Shown piece after piece: positions 9,120 through 18,430 of a DNA stretch of 64,000 nucleotides. The stretch comes from Tenacibaculum ovolyticum DSM 18103. Lineage in GTDB: Bacteria; Bacteroidota; Bacteroidia; Flavobacteriales; Flavobacteriaceae. The first letter of the stretch is position 1. Each line of letters opens with the position of its first letter. The DNA is taken from contig NZ_KE387166.1 of assembly GCF_000430545.1 (NCBI RefSeq), positions 1 through 64,000 of the forward strand. Direction: 5' to 3'. Made by a program: the position numbers and the translations under genes. Under the pieces are notes generated by a model. That model was not told the DNA's origin. It made no database searches and saw nothing but the letters and a program-made list of their open reading frames with translations.

Positions 9120-10073
9120 ATGGAATATTTAGATTTTGAATTACCAATAAAAGACTTAGAGGATCAGTTGGTAAAATGTTTTGATATAGGAAAAGAAAGT
9201 GAGGTTGATGTTACTGCAACCTGTAATAAAATTGAAAAAAAGCTTGAAAAAGCAAAAAAAGAAATATACAAAAACTTAACACCTTGGCAGCGTGTACAAT
9301 TATCACGTCACCCAGATCGTCCATATACTTTAGATTATATTAAGGCTATTTGTGGTGATACTTTTATGGAGTTACATGGTGACCGTAATGTAAAAGATGA
9401 TAAAGCAATGATTGGTGGTTTAGGTAAAATCGGAGATCAATCATTTATGTTTATTGGTCAACAAAAAGGGTACAATACCAAAACACGTCAGTATCGTAAT
9501 TTCGGAATGGCTAATCCAGAAGGATACCGTAAGGCATTACGTTTAATGAAAATGGCTGAGAAATTTGGTATTCCTGTAGTTACCTTGGTAGATACACCAG
9601 GAGCTTACCCAGGTTTAGAAGCTGAAGAACGCGGACAAGGTGAAGCTATTGCACGTAATATTCTTGAAATGACTCGCTTAAAAACACCAATTATAACAAT
9701 TATTATTGGTGAAGGTGCTTCAGGTGGAGCAATAGGTATTGGTGTAGGTAACAGAGTGTACATGATGGAAAATACTTGGTATACTGTAATTTCACCAGAA
9801 TCATGTTCATCTATTTTATGGCGTAGTTGGGAGTATAAAGAACAAGCAGCTGCAGCTTTAAAGTTAACAGGTGAAGACATGAAGAAAATGACTTTAATTG
9901 ATGCGATTATCGAAGAACCTTTAGGAGGAGCTCATAGAGATAGAAACGGTGCTTTTAAAGCAGTACAAGAACAAATACTAGCTGCATTTAATGAATTAAA
10001 AGATTTAGATGAAACTGAGCTAGTTACCCAGCGTATGGATAAATATGCAAACATGGGAGTGTATAAAGAATAA
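9120..10073 (+). CDS. accA: Acetyl-CoA carboxylase carboxyltransferase subunit alpha
   Basis: 317 residues, the normal length of the family. AccA pairs with AccD to transfer the carboxyl group from biotin to acetyl-CoA, making malonyl-CoA, the committed step of fatty-acid synthesis. Signatures seen: LSRHPDRPYTLDY near the N-terminus, VTLVDTPGAYPGLEAEERGQ (carboxyltransferase core), and GEGASGGAIGIGVGNRV forming the oxyanion-hole region. The N-terminal ~50 residues are helical, as usual. It has its own promoter (9074-9081) and terminator (10101-10129). Confidence 0.97.
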   Translation: MEYLDFELPIKDLEDQLVKCFDIGKESEVDVTATCNKIEKKLEKAKKEIYKNLTPWQRVQLSRHPDRPYTLDYIKAICGDTFMELHGDRNVKDDKAMIGGLGKIGDQSFMFIGQQKGYNTKTRQYRNFGMANPEGYRKALRLMKMAEKFGIPVVTLVDTPGAYPGLEAEERGQGEAIARNILEMTRLKTPIITIIIGEGASGGAIGIGVGNRVYMMENTWYTVISPESCSSILWRSWEYKEQAAAALKLTGEDMKKMTLIDAIIEEPLGGAHRDRNGAFKAVQEQILAAFNELKDLDETELVTQRMDKYANMGVYKE

Positions 10074-10100
10074 CAGTAAAATAGATTAATTTTTATTTAA

Positions 10101-10129
10101 AAAAACTTGCCTTTTAGGCGAGTTTTTTT
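10101..10129 (+). terminator. Intrinsic terminator after accA
   Basis: AAAAACTTGCC / GGCGAGTTTTT stem with one T-G wobble and a 5-nt loop, followed by a T run. Confidence 0.85.
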
Positions 10130-10161
10130 AGCTTTAATTTTTAATAGAAAAACGATTGAAA

Positions 10162-11012
10162 ATGAATAAAAAATTAACCCTTATTATTATATTTCTAATA
10201 CCTTTAAGTTTACTATCGCAAGTAAGACGGCAAAAAAAGAGTTTTTTCAGAATGTAGAACAGCGAGTAGGTCTTACAGATGTTAAATTAAACTATTAGCG
10301 CACTTCTATGAAGGGGAGAGCTATATTTAGAAGTCTTGAAAAATATGGTGAAATATGGAGAACAGGAGCCAATAAAAATACTATTATAACTTTTAGTGAA
10401 AATGTAGAGATTGACGGAAAAGAATTAAAAGCAGGTTCTTATGCTTTGTATACTAAACCAAATATTGAATCTTGGGATATTTTCTTTTATACTGATATAG
10501 AAAATTGGGGAGTTCCTAAAGTATGGGACAATAATAAAGTTGCACTTAAAATAACGATACCCGTATTTAAATTAAATAGAGATATTGAAACGCTAACGAT
10601 TAACATAGATAACATTAAAGAATCTTCAGCGAACCTTGGAATAATGTGGGAACGAACTTATATTTCAATTCCTATCGAATTTCATTTTAAAGAACTGTTA
10701 GAAAGAATTACAAAGAAAGAATTAAGAAGAAATGCAATTGATTTTCATATTGCAGCAGTAAATTATCATGAAAGAGGTTATGATTTGGAGCAAGCTAAAA
10801 GATGGATGGAGCAAGCTATTTCGTTAAAAGAAAAACCACATTTTTGGGATTATAGAGAATATTCAATTATTCTATCAAAATTAAAGAAATATAAAGAAGC
10901 AATTATAGCTGCAAAAAAGTGTATTCAATTATCTAAAAAACTTGGTGATAACGGAAATAACGCTATTAATTTAAGTAAAAAATCTATTAAAGAATGGCAA
11001 AGTAAAATATAG
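10162..11012 (+). pseudogene. Decayed DUF2911 family secreted protein
   Basis: The region reads as one DUF2911 protein with a C-terminal TPR-like extension, but it is broken. ATG 10162 starts a signal peptide (MNKKLTLIIIFLIPLSLLSQ). The frame is lost within the next ~40 bases, resumes as VEQRVGLTDVKLNY, and hits a TAG at 10296-10298 exactly where the family has 'NYSRPSMKGR'. The remainder (10308-11012, from MKGRAIFRSLEKYGEIWRTG) is intact for 234 residues and includes the conserved WRTGAN and 'GSYALYTKP' segments. Function of DUF2911 is unknown. At least one frameshift plus one nonsense change suggest true decay; a shortened cytoplasmic product from 10308 would lack its export signal. Confidence 0.75.
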
Positions 11013-11029
11013 AAGCTGTAATAGTAAGA

Positions 11030-11091
11030 TTAAATATACCTTAATAAAAAAGCAACCTAATTAGGTTGCTTTTTTATTAAGGTATATTTAA
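11030..11091. terminator. 62-bp perfect palindrome acting as bidirectional terminator
   Basis: Bases 11030-11060 are the exact reverse complement of 11061-11091. The core AAAAAAGCAACCTAATTAGG continues into a T run on both strands, a symmetric intrinsic terminator between convergent genes. The right arm includes the last codons and stop of queE (stop at 11077-11079). Confidence 0.85.
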
Positions 11092-11709
11092 AAATTTATG
11101 AGTTTGTAAAGAAACACGCCATTTCGGGTTTTTCATTACATAATCTACAATTAACGGAGTCATTTGTTCTTTTTTACTCCATTCTGGCTGTAAAAATAGT
11201 TGGCACTTTTTACCAACTTTTTCAGCTTGCTCTTCTGCAAACTGAAAATCATTCTTATTATGAATGATCATTTTTAACTCATCAGCCTCTTTGTAACATT
11301 CTTTTGTAGGTAATTTAGTTTTCTTAGGTGATAAGCAAAACCAATCCCAAACTCCAGAAAATTTATAGGCACCAGAAGTTTCAATATGTGTTTTCATTCC
11401 TTTATCTTGAAGCTCTTTAGTAATATAATCTAAACTCCACATTAAAGGTTCTCCACCAGTAATAACAACTGTTTTAGCATATTTCTTGGCATTTTCAACA
11501 ATTAGGTCGGTTTTTGTAGGTGGGTGTAAATTAGCATCCCAACTTTCTTTCACATCGCACCAATGGCAACCAACATCACAACCACCAATTCTAATAAAAT
11601 AGGCAGCGGTACCTGTATGTGATCCCTCTCCTTGAATAGTATAAAACTCTTCCATTAAAGGAAGCATTTCACCTTTTTTAATTAACTCTTGTACTTCTTT
11701 TTTCAACAT
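11077..11709 (-). CDS. queE: 7-carboxy-7-deazaguanine synthase (radical SAM)
   Basis: 210 residues, the usual length. Converts 6-carboxy-tetrahydropterin to 7-carboxy-7-deazaguanine in the preQ0/queuosine pathway. The radical-SAM cysteine cluster is visible as GGCDVGCHWCD (CxxxCxxC), preceded by the family's substrate-binding FYTIQGEGSHTG. VVITGGEPLMW is the SAM-binding GGEP motif. Start at 11709 lies seven bases after a perfect -7 box (TATCTTTG). The last codons lie within the palindromic terminator. It fits with tgt in the same window, although the other queuosine genes are not here. Confidence 0.95.
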   Translation of the reverse strand: MLKKEVQELIKKGEMLPLMEEFYTIQGEGSHTGTAAYFIRIGGCDVGCHWCDVKESWDANLHPPTKTDLIVENAKKYAKTVVITGGEPLMWSLDYITKELQDKGMKTHIETSGAYKFSGVWDWFCLSPKKTKLPTKECYKEADELKMIIHNKNDFQFAEEQAEKVGKKCQLFLQPEWSKKEQMTPLIVDYVMKNPKWRVSLQTHKFLNIP

Positions 11710-11716
11710 AAGGCAG

Positions 11717-11724
11717 CAAAGATA
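11717..11724 (-). promoter_or_regulatory. -7 promoter box for queE
   Basis: On the minus strand TATCTTTG, an exact TAnnTTTG match, ends seven bases before the queE ATG; a leaderless or near-leaderless transcript is expected. Confidence 0.65.
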
Positions 11725-11796
11725 GTTAACATTAAAATTTTTTGAATCATTTTTGTTACTTTTACGTGTTCTATCAATAAAAAGAATTGCAATAAA

Positions 11797-13320
11797 ATGA
11801 GTAAAACCGAAGAGTTTTTTAATTATATAAACGAAGGATATAAAAGTAAGGGAGATTTTATCACCTTGGGAGCGGGTATGTTAGGTGAAGAAACCGTAAC
11901 TAATGCCTTGGTAAATATTCCTTTAAAAACATTAAATCGTCACGGATTAATTGCAGGTGCAACTGGTACAGGTAAAACGAAAACTTTACAAGTATTGGCT
12001 GAAAATATGTCTGAAAAAGGGATACCTGTACTGTTAATGGATGTAAAAGGTGATTTAAGTGGATTAGCACAACCAAGCCCTGGGCATGCTAAAATTGATG
12101 AACGCCATGAAAAAATAGGTATACCTTTTAATGCAACGAAGTTTCCGATAGAGATTTTATCAATATCTGAGCAAGAGGGAGTTCGTTTAAGAGCAACTGT
12201 ATCAGAATTTGGACCAGTTTTATTATCTCGTATTTTAGATTTAACAGAAACACAGTCGGGAATTGTTGCAATTATTTTTAAATATTGTGATGATAGTAAA
12301 TTACCTTTATTAGATTTAAAAGATTTTAAAAAAATTCTTCAATTTGTTACAAATGAAGGAAAAGAAGAAATTCAAGAAGAATACGGACGAATTTCTACAG
12401 CTAGTACAGGAGCTATTCTTAGAAAAATAGTAGAAATAGAACAACAAGGAGGTGATTTGTTTTTTGGTGAAAAATCATTTGAAGTTGATGATTTAACGCG
12501 TGTTGATGAAAACGGACGAGGATTAATATCTATTTTGCGATTAACAGATATTCAAGATAAACCAAAATTGTTTTCAACTTTTATGATGCAGTTATTGGCA
12601 GAAGTATATGAAACGTTTCCAGAGCAAGGTGATAGCGACAGACCAGAACTAGTTATTTTTATTGATGAAGCACATTTGGTTTTTGAAGAGGCTTCAAAAG
12701 CATTATTAAGCCAAATAGAAAGTATTGTAAAATTAATTAGATCGAAAGGAATTGGATTGTATTTTGTAACTCAAAATCCTAAAGACGTACCAGAAGATGT
12801 ATTAGCACAATTAGGAATGAAAATTCAACATGCATTACGTGCTTTTACAGCTAAAGATAGAAAAGCTATTAAATTAGCAGCAGAGAATTACCCAGATTCA
12901 GCATATTACGAAACAAAGGAAGTTTTAACGCAATTAGGTATTGGTGAGGCTTTAGTTTCGGTATTAAATGAAAAAGGAATTCCTTCTCCATTAGCAAGAA
13001 CTATGTTACGAGCACCAATGAGTAGAATGGATGTGCTTACTGATAGAGAAATTAAGCAGGTTTTAGACAATTCAAGATTAATACCTAAGTATAACGATGT
13101 TGTAGATAGAGAAAGTGCTTACGAGTTATTAAAAGAGAAAATAGAAAAAATTAATAAAGAAAAAACTACTGAAGCTCGTAAAAAAGAAGAAGATAAAACA
13201 AAACGAAGATCGTCATCAACAAGAAGTAGAAGTACACGACAAAATCCGATAATAAAAGTACTAACAAGTGCAACTTTTATAAGAGCTGTTTTTGGAATCT
13301 TGAAAAAAGTATTAAAGTAA
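11797..13320 (+). CDS. HerA-like/DUF853 ATPase (YjgR family)
   Basis: 507 residues. Walker A GATGTGKTKT at ~54-63; Walker B VIFIDEAHLVFEEA around residue 290. Further motifs (MDVKGDLSGLAQ, 'FVTQNPKDVPEDVL') are characteristic of the YjgR/DUF853 branch of HerA/FtsK-type P-loop ATPases. The C-terminus is a charged, Lys/Arg/Ser-rich linker followed by a hydrophobic stretch. These proteins are predicted DNA-translocase-like ATPases, but the biological role of this branch is not established. It stands alone in its own unit. Confidence 0.85.
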   Translation: MSKTEEFFNYINEGYKSKGDFITLGAGMLGEETVTNALVNIPLKTLNRHGLIAGATGTGKTKTLQVLAENMSEKGIPVLLMDVKGDLSGLAQPSPGHAKIDERHEKIGIPFNATKFPIEILSISEQEGVRLRATVSEFGPVLLSRILDLTETQSGIVAIIFKYCDDSKLPLLDLKDFKKILQFVTNEGKEEIQEEYGRISTASTGAILRKIVEIEQQGGDLFFGEKSFEVDDLTRVDENGRGLISILRLTDIQDKPKLFSTFMMQLLAEVYETFPEQGDSDRPELVIFIDEAHLVFEEASKALLSQIESIVKLIRSKGIGLYFVTQNPKDVPEDVLAQLGMKIQHALRAFTAKDRKAIKLAAENYPDSAYYETKEVLTQLGIGEALVSVLNEKGIPSPLARTMLRAPMSRMDVLTDREIKQVLDNSRLIPKYNDVVDRESAYELLKEKIEKINKEKTTEARKKEEDKTKRRSSSTRSRSTRQNPIIKVLTSATFIRAVFGILKKVLK

Positions 13321-13376
13321 AACAAATAGAGTATATAAACGTTTAATAAAAAATAACCCAATCAATCAACAATAAG

Positions 13377-13937
13377 ATGAGAAACATAATCAAACCCATA
13401 GTGTTCGCTTTAATTTCAGTTGTATTTATACAGTGTGGAAACAATACGTATGACATTTCTAAAGGTAAAGTAGGTGCACTAACTATAAAAACAACAATGC
13501 AAGAGGTTGATGGAATTTTTGCTAAAGATTCTATAGTAAAAGAATTGAGCGAAGGAGCCAAAGGAAATAACTTTTTTCAAGAAGATGATAAGTATATGAT
13601 TTTTGAAAAAGGAGGGAAGCATTTACTAACGATTATACCAAAAGAACAATTAGATTCAACATCAACAATAAAGAGTATTGAGATTTTTGATGAACGTTTT
13701 AAAACAAAAACAGGTTTAAATATTAATTCTACATTCCAAGAAATTAATGCAAATAATAATATAAGTAAAGTAGAATCTTCATTCTTATCAGCAACTTTAT
13801 TTATAGATGATTTAAATGCTACAGTTTCTATTGATAAAGAAGATTTAGGATTAAAAGACTTTAGTACTCAAAAAGTAAGTAAAGATCAAATACCTGATTT
13901 AGCTAAAATAAAATCATTAACCATATGGTTTAATTAA
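13377..13937 (+). CDS. Hypothetical lipoprotein
   Basis: 186 residues with a lipoprotein signal (hydrophobic stretch ending FIQCGN; Cys at about residue 21). The mature part has repeating beta-rich segments and no motif I recognise. It lies 56 bases after the HerA-like gene and ends 9 bases before a strong terminator, so it may be cotranscribed with that gene. The mature protein should be attached to a membrane lipid in the periplasm or at the outer membrane. Function unknown. Confidence 0.7.
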   Translation: MRNIIKPIVFALISVVFIQCGNNTYDISKGKVGALTIKTTMQEVDGIFAKDSIVKELSEGAKGNNFFQEDDKYMIFEKGGKHLLTIIPKEQLDSTSTIKSIEIFDERFKTKTGLNINSTFQEINANNNISKVESSFLSATLFIDDLNATVSIDKEDLGLKDFSTQKVSKDQIPDLAKIKSLTIWFN

Positions 13938-13945
13938 TAAATAAG

Positions 13946-13976
13946 AAAAACCGAAACAAATGTTTCGGTTTTTTTT
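13946..13976. terminator. Bidirectional intrinsic terminator
   Basis: AAAAACCGAAACA / TGTTTCGGTTTTT stem with a 2-nt loop and a T run on the plus strand. It lies between the converging lipoprotein gene and the 14015-15280 gene. Confidence 0.85.
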
Positions 13977-14014
13977 ATGCTAATTTTAAAAATAGCAACT
14001 ATTAAAAGTAACAT

Positions 14015-15280
14015 TTACTTTTTCCAATTTATACTAATATCGTCTGTTACTGGGTTTATTTTTAAACTAAAATATTTATTCTGCTCATTGGGGGTTAATA
14101 TAATCTCTTTATCATCATAAGTTTTTATTTTTACAAAACTTACATTAGGCCTTTTCCCGTCAACAGGTTCTGGAAGTTTAAATAAAGTAGGGTTAACTGT
14201 AGAGACATTTAGAGAATTTGTTTTTAAATTATTAACCTCATATTTAATTTCAAATTCTTTATAACTAAAGGTTAAAGTAGATTTACCACCTCCACCATAT
14301 GGTTTTTTATCTGATTTACAAGTAATTCGGCCTATAGTTTGCTGTTCTGTTTTAGAAGTAAAAAGATAGCCTCCACCATATCTTTGATCCCAATTGTTAA
14401 TTACAATTGAATTTTTATCGAAGCTTCTTCCATTAACAGGTAAAATATTTATAGCAGTACTTTCTCTCTCTTGATCTCCTTTCCAATTACTCGAACCGGT
14501 ACTACAATTGTATGTTCTTTGCTGAGAGTAAAATATTTTTTTAGGTAACTCTTGTTCATAAAAAGCTTGTGCAGTTCCTATATTTAAAGGTGTTAATGGT
14601 ATTATAAACTTATCTCGTCTTTCTCTTTTACGTTTAAATAATCCTTTCTTCCATTTAAAAACTATTTCACCAATTATATAGTTTTTATCATCATTTGTTT
14701 TTATAAAAGCTGAATCAATAATAAAATTTAGTTTAGTGTTATTTGAAGTAGAAGGAAGTATTTTGTTTTCATTAATTTTTGCGAAAACTTCATAAGGTCT
14801 ATCAAAGTTTTTACCAGTAGCACTAAAAGAATAATCTTTATCATAATTGAGTACAAATACACCAGTATTATATTTGAAAATGTTAGGTTCTCGGTTCTTA
14901 CCAAAAAAATCATCAATTACCTGGGTTACACGTGTCGCAATAACATCAATATTTTCAATATTTTCTTTTATAGCTTTATTAAAATCATCTTTTAGTGATA
15001 AGATTTGATTATAAAGACCTAGTTGTTTTTCTCTTAAAATTTTATCGGTATTACCAATCGTTTCGTTAATATCTTTTTTTAATCTAGCGGATATTGATAA
15101 TATCATATTACCAGTATTTCCAATACTATTTGTAATTAAATTATCTACAGAGTTTATTTGACTTGTTATTGATTTGTCTAATTCATCTAAAGCCATTAAA
15201 GCCGTTGCTCCACTAATTTGAGCGTATGAAAGTGATAAGGTAAATAGTGTAAATGCTAAAGTTAAAATATTTTTCTTCAT
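14015..15280 (-). CDS. Secreted coiled-coil protein of unknown function, linked to a two-component operon
   Basis: 421 residues from ATG 15280, which begins a clear signal peptide (MKKNILTLAFTLFTLSLSYAQ); the longer frame back to 15379 would overlap the regulator gene and bury the signal, so it is rejected. Residues ~25-135 are helical with repeated polar spacing (likely coiled coil: LDELDKSITSQINSVDNLI). The rest is beta-rich, with a stretch of Gly and Cys residues (TYNCSTGSSNWKGD; ITCKSDKKPYGGGGK). No family recognised. It is the last gene of a minus-strand group (lipoprotein, histidine kinase, response regulator, this gene), so it may be a target or output of that system. Confidence 0.7.
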   Translation of the reverse strand: MKKNILTLAFTLFTLSLSYAQISGATALMALDELDKSITSQINSVDNLITNSIGNTGNMILSISARLKKDINETIGNTDKILREKQLGLYNQILSLKDDFNKAIKENIENIDVIATRVTQVIDDFFGKNREPNIFKYNTGVFVLNYDKDYSFSATGKNFDRPYEVFAKINENKILPSTSNNTKLNFIIDSAFIKTNDDKNYIIGEIVFKWKKGLFKRKRERRDKFIIPLTPLNIGTAQAFYEQELPKKIFYSQQRTYNCSTGSSNWKGDQERESTAINILPVNGRSFDKNSIVINNWDQRYGGGYLFTSKTEQQTIGRITCKSDKKPYGGGGKSTLTFSYKEFEIKYEVNNLKTNSLNVSTVNPTLFKLPEPVDGKRPNVSFVKIKTYDDKEIILTPNEQNKYFSLKINPVTDDISINWKK

Positions 15281-15356
15281 AATATTTAGTTTTAATTGGT
15301 TATGAATCAAAATTATAAATATTAAGAAAGTGCTTTTATCCTTATAAATAGGTAAT

Positions 15357-15998
15357 TTAAAATTGATACTTTTTATCAATAGCGTATTTCACTAATTCGT
15401 TACCCCCTTTTAAACTAAGTTTACGAATCATATTTTTTCTATGAGTATCTACCGTCGTTTTTGCTATGAATAATGCTTCAGCAATCTCTTTAGAGGTGTT
15501 ACCGTTAGCAATTAATTGTAGTATTTCTTTTTCTCTATTTGATAATACAATTTTTTCAGATTTACCTATTGTAACGTTTTCATTTATATAATCATTCATG
15601 AAATTAAAAGCGACGTTTGGGTCAAAAAAAGTATCACCATTAGCTATAGTAACAATTGCTTTTGATAGCATTTTAATTCCTGAATTTTTAAGTAAATAAC
15701 CAGAAGCTCCTGCATCTAACATTTGTTTTATTGCTTCAGGTTGATCAAACATAGTTAAGGCGAGTACTTTAATATGCGGGAATTGAGTTTTAATTAGCTT
15801 AGTGGCCTGAATACCGTCCATTCTTGGCATACGAATATCAGTAATAACCAATTTAGGTTGCTTTAAACTAACAAGTTTAATTAATTCTTCACCATTATTA
15901 ACTGTTCCAATAATATTGATGTCTTCATCGTATTCAAAAAAAGATTGAACACCATCAATCAACATTTGATGATCTTCGGCCATAGCAATAGTTATCAT
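15357..15998 (-). CDS. LuxR/NarL-type response regulator
   Basis: 213 residues. N-terminal receiver domain with acidic pocket (AEDH), phosphoacceptor Asp in ITDIRMPRMDG (residue ~56) and the conserved Lys in YLLKNSG. C-terminal LuxR-type helix-turn-helix is LSNREKEILQLIANGNTSKE followed by a recognition helix near TTVDTHRKNM. The partner is the TPR histidine kinase upstream (16066-17772). An exact -7 box (16016-16023) lies between the two genes, so the regulator can be transcribed independently of the kinase. Close paralogue of the regulator at 30803-31426. Confidence 0.93.
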   Translation of the reverse strand: MITIAMAEDHQMLIDGVQSFFEYDEDINIIGTVNNGEELIKLVSLKQPKLVITDIRMPRMDGIQATKLIKTQFPHIKVLALTMFDQPEAIKQMLDAGASGYLLKNSGIKMLSKAIVTIANGDTFFDPNVAFNFMNDYINENVTIGKSEKIVLSNREKEILQLIANGNTSKEIAEALFIAKTTVDTHRKNMIRKLSLKGGNELVKYAIDKKYQF

Positions 15999-16015
15999 AA
16001 TTTATGTGTTTTACC

Positions 16016-16023
16016 CAAAGATA
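16016..16023 (-). promoter_or_regulatory. -7 promoter box for the response regulator gene
   Basis: Minus-strand TATCTTTG (exact consensus), 17 bases before the ATG at 15998 and downstream of the kinase stop. Confidence 0.55.
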
Positions 16024-16065
16024 ATAAATGTTGTTTTTTTAAATATACTTAGTATTAGGTATATG

Positions 16066-17772
16066 TTATATCACTGGAATATCCATAATTATAGAAGTTC
16101 CTTTGCCTATAGTAGAATCTACGTTAAAAGTACCATTCAAGTATTTTATTCTGGTTCGAATAGAGTTAATACCCATTCCTTCTTTTAAGGTTGTTTTATT
16201 ATAGCTAAAGCCTTTACCATTATCTTCAATAATAATATTTAGGTTCTTATCGAATAGAGAAATATTAATAGTGGCTTCAGTAGCATTTGCATGCTTAATA
16301 ATATTTGTAATAAGCTCTTGTATAAGTCTAAAAATTGTGATTTCTAAGTTGTTTTCTAACCTTTTATTTAAACCAAAATCTAAAACATGAATATCAATTT
16401 TATTAGCATCTGATATTTTCTCAGCCATAATTTTTATAGCTACTAATAAACCTTTATTAGCAATAACACCAGCATTTTTTGCATGGGCAATACTGCGGAC
16501 TTTTAAGTAAGTTTCGTCAATTAAATTTTCAGTTTTCTGATAGAGTTCATCTTGATTAAAATGCTTTTTTTCTCTATTAAGTTTTAAGTTTTCAAAATGC
16601 AGTTTTAAAGTAGCTAATACACTACCAATGTTATCATGTAAATCTTCGGCAATTCGTATGCGCTCTTTTTCTTGTCCTTTTATCATAGCATTAATAGCCA
16701 TGATTTCTTGTTCTTTAAGTAAGGTTAAGTTTTTTTGTTTTTCAAGTTCTTTTTGTTGTTCAGCAAGTAAACGTTTCTTTTTGGAGTTTTTTAGAAAAAG
16801 AAAACCAGTAGTTCCTGCTAAAATTAAGAATACTAGTGAACCATATAGTAGGTTACGATTTTGTTTTCTTTTGCCTTCAATTTCTAAATTATCTGCCCTT
16901 AATTTTACATTATCATATTTTTCTTTTATAGCAGAGATAGCAATATTTTGCTGCGTATTATTTATACTATCCCTTATTAAATCATATTTATCAAAATAAA
17001 AATAGGCTGATTTATAGTCACTAATCTCTTTGTATGATTGAGCTAATTTAAAAAAAAGTATTCTTTTTAAATTTAAAGCATATTTTTTGGGATTAATTTT
17101 TTCGGCCTTTTTAAATTTTTTTATAGCATTATAAAAGTCATTCTTTTTTTGATATAGATTCCCATAATTTAAATAAGTTGAGAAAATTTCTGTGGTTGAA
17201 TTTTTGTCATAAATATCAAGAGCCTTTTCAAAAAAATAATTAGCAGAATCCTGTTTGTAATTTGTATATAATAGCCCTATGTTTGAATAGGTATTAGCTT
17301 CTATTTTTTTATTTTTTAGATGCTTAGAAAGATGTATTATTTTTTTGTAAAAACTTAAAGAATTAGAGTATTGTCTTTTTTTAAAAAATTTAATAGCATA
17401 TTCTTTGTAAGACTTTATTTGTTTTATAGTGTCTTTTGAATTATTAACATAATTAATAAAACCTGTAAAGTAAATTTTTGGATCAAAAGGTAAATTTTTT
17501 TGGGAATTTAGTAATGTATAAATCTGAAAATTACATTCAGCTACACTATCAAAGTTATTTTTATGTTGATAGCACGTTCTGGCTTTTAAATAGCTTTTAT
17601 AAGCTAAATGATGTTTGTTTAGGTTATCAAAATTTATTCCTTTTTTAAAGTAATAAAAACTGGAATCATTGTTTATTCTTTTTTGGCTTTTATTCTTAAA
17701 AATATTGTTACTGCTCATAACATTGTAATTAACGATCAATGTAGCTATGAGCAGTTTATTAAAAAAAATCAT
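16066..17772 (-). CDS. TPR-containing sensor histidine kinase (HisKA_3 type)
   Basis: 568 residues. Residues ~35-290 contain TPR-like helical repeats (for example LNYGNLYQKKNDFYNAIKKF), preceded by a short hydrophobic N-terminus that may act as signal or anchor. One membrane helix lies at ~308-327, then a coiled-coil linker, then the HisKA_3 dimerisation helix with the phosphorylated His at ~379 (RIAEDLHDNIGS). The C-terminal ATPase has N-box QELITNIIKHA and G-box DNGKGF. This architecture senses through periplasmic TPRs, and the signal is unknown. The preceding lipoprotein gene ends 11 bases upstream; the regulator follows. Same domain order as the island kinase at 28998-30806. Confidence 0.92.
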   Translation of the reverse strand: MIFFNKLLIATLIVNYNVMSSNNIFKNKSQKRINNDSSFYYFKKGINFDNLNKHHLAYKSYLKARTCYQHKNNFDSVAECNFQIYTLLNSQKNLPFDPKIYFTGFINYVNNSKDTIKQIKSYKEYAIKFFKKRQYSNSLSFYKKIIHLSKHLKNKKIEANTYSNIGLLYTNYKQDSANYFFEKALDIYDKNSTTEIFSTYLNYGNLYQKKNDFYNAIKKFKKAEKINPKKYALNLKRILFFKLAQSYKEISDYKSAYFYFDKYDLIRDSINNTQQNIAISAIKEKYDNVKLRADNLEIEGKRKQNRNLLYGSLVFLILAGTTGFLFLKNSKKKRLLAEQQKELEKQKNLTLLKEQEIMAINAMIKGQEKERIRIAEDLHDNIGSVLATLKLHFENLKLNREKKHFNQDELYQKTENLIDETYLKVRSIAHAKNAGVIANKGLLVAIKIMAEKISDANKIDIHVLDFGLNKRLENNLEITIFRLIQELITNIIKHANATEATINISLFDKNLNIIIEDNGKGFSYNKTTLKEGMGINSIRTRIKYLNGTFNVDSTIGKGTSIIMDIPVI

Positions 17773-17783
17773 TCAATATAAAA

Positions 17784-18326
17784 TTATGGATTTCCAACAA
17801 TTACTCCCCCTCCAGCTTCATTTGGTCTTATAAATTTATTTAATGTACCATCATCATTATATATAACTACATGAACTATTTTCTTAGAATCAATAGGGTC
17901 AAAAGAAGGTAGACTAGGGTCTATGTTTTTTAAATCTTTAAATTTAATTTTTCCTTTTAATAAATGAGACATTGATTGCTCTCTCGCTTGTGATGATGTA
18001 CTATCTGTAATATGAATAATTATTGTAGAGTATATTTCCCTATTATCATAGTAAGCGTTTAAAACTTTATAATTTTTGTTAGGAACAGGAGTTTCAATTT
18101 GTATATATTTTTTTCCTTGTTGATATTGATAGTAGCTAACATTTGGAGAAACATCTAAATTCTTTTTGTAGTTAACTTTTAATGTTCTTAAATCAATAGA
18201 TTCACAACTGAAATTATTTTGTACTTCTAAATTTATGGAAGGACTAAAATCTAAAATTGTTTGTTTTTTTTTGCAACATGAAAGGATAGTTGTTACAAGT
18301 AAAATTAATATTATTTTTTTTTTCAT
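17784..18326 (-). CDS. Small lipoprotein with Gly-rich C-terminus, first gene of two-component operon
   Basis: 180 residues. Lipoprotein signal ending ILSCCKKK (Cys ~17). The body is beta-rich with no recognised domain. The extreme C-terminus is PNEAGGGVIVGNP. The gene preceding the island kinase (28429-28974) also ends in a GGGVI-x-P tail (RTVGGGVIDPITTP) although the rest of the two proteins does not visibly align. This suggests the tail, rather than the body, is the shared functional element, for instance a processed or sensed peptide. Separated from the kinase gene by 11 bases, so almost certainly cotranscribed. Function unknown. Confidence 0.7.
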   Translation of the reverse strand: MKKKIILILLVTTILSCCKKKQTILDFSPSINLEVQNNFSCESIDLRTLKVNYKKNLDVSPNVSYYQYQQGKKYIQIETPVPNKNYKVLNAYYDNREIYSTIIIHITDSTSSQAREQSMSHLLKGKIKFKDLKNIDPSLPSFDPIDSKKIVHVVIYNDDGTLNKFIRPNEAGGGVIVGNP

Positions 18327-18430
18327 GATTAGTTTGGTTATAAATTAATAATATTTCAAATATCATAAATATACAACTATTAAGAACTACCTATAAATAG
18401 GTATCTTATATTATCTAAATATAGGTAAAA

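Noticed and set aside
9605..9880. Minus-strand ORF inside accA
   Set aside because: Antisense shadow of a highly conserved gene; no recognisable product.
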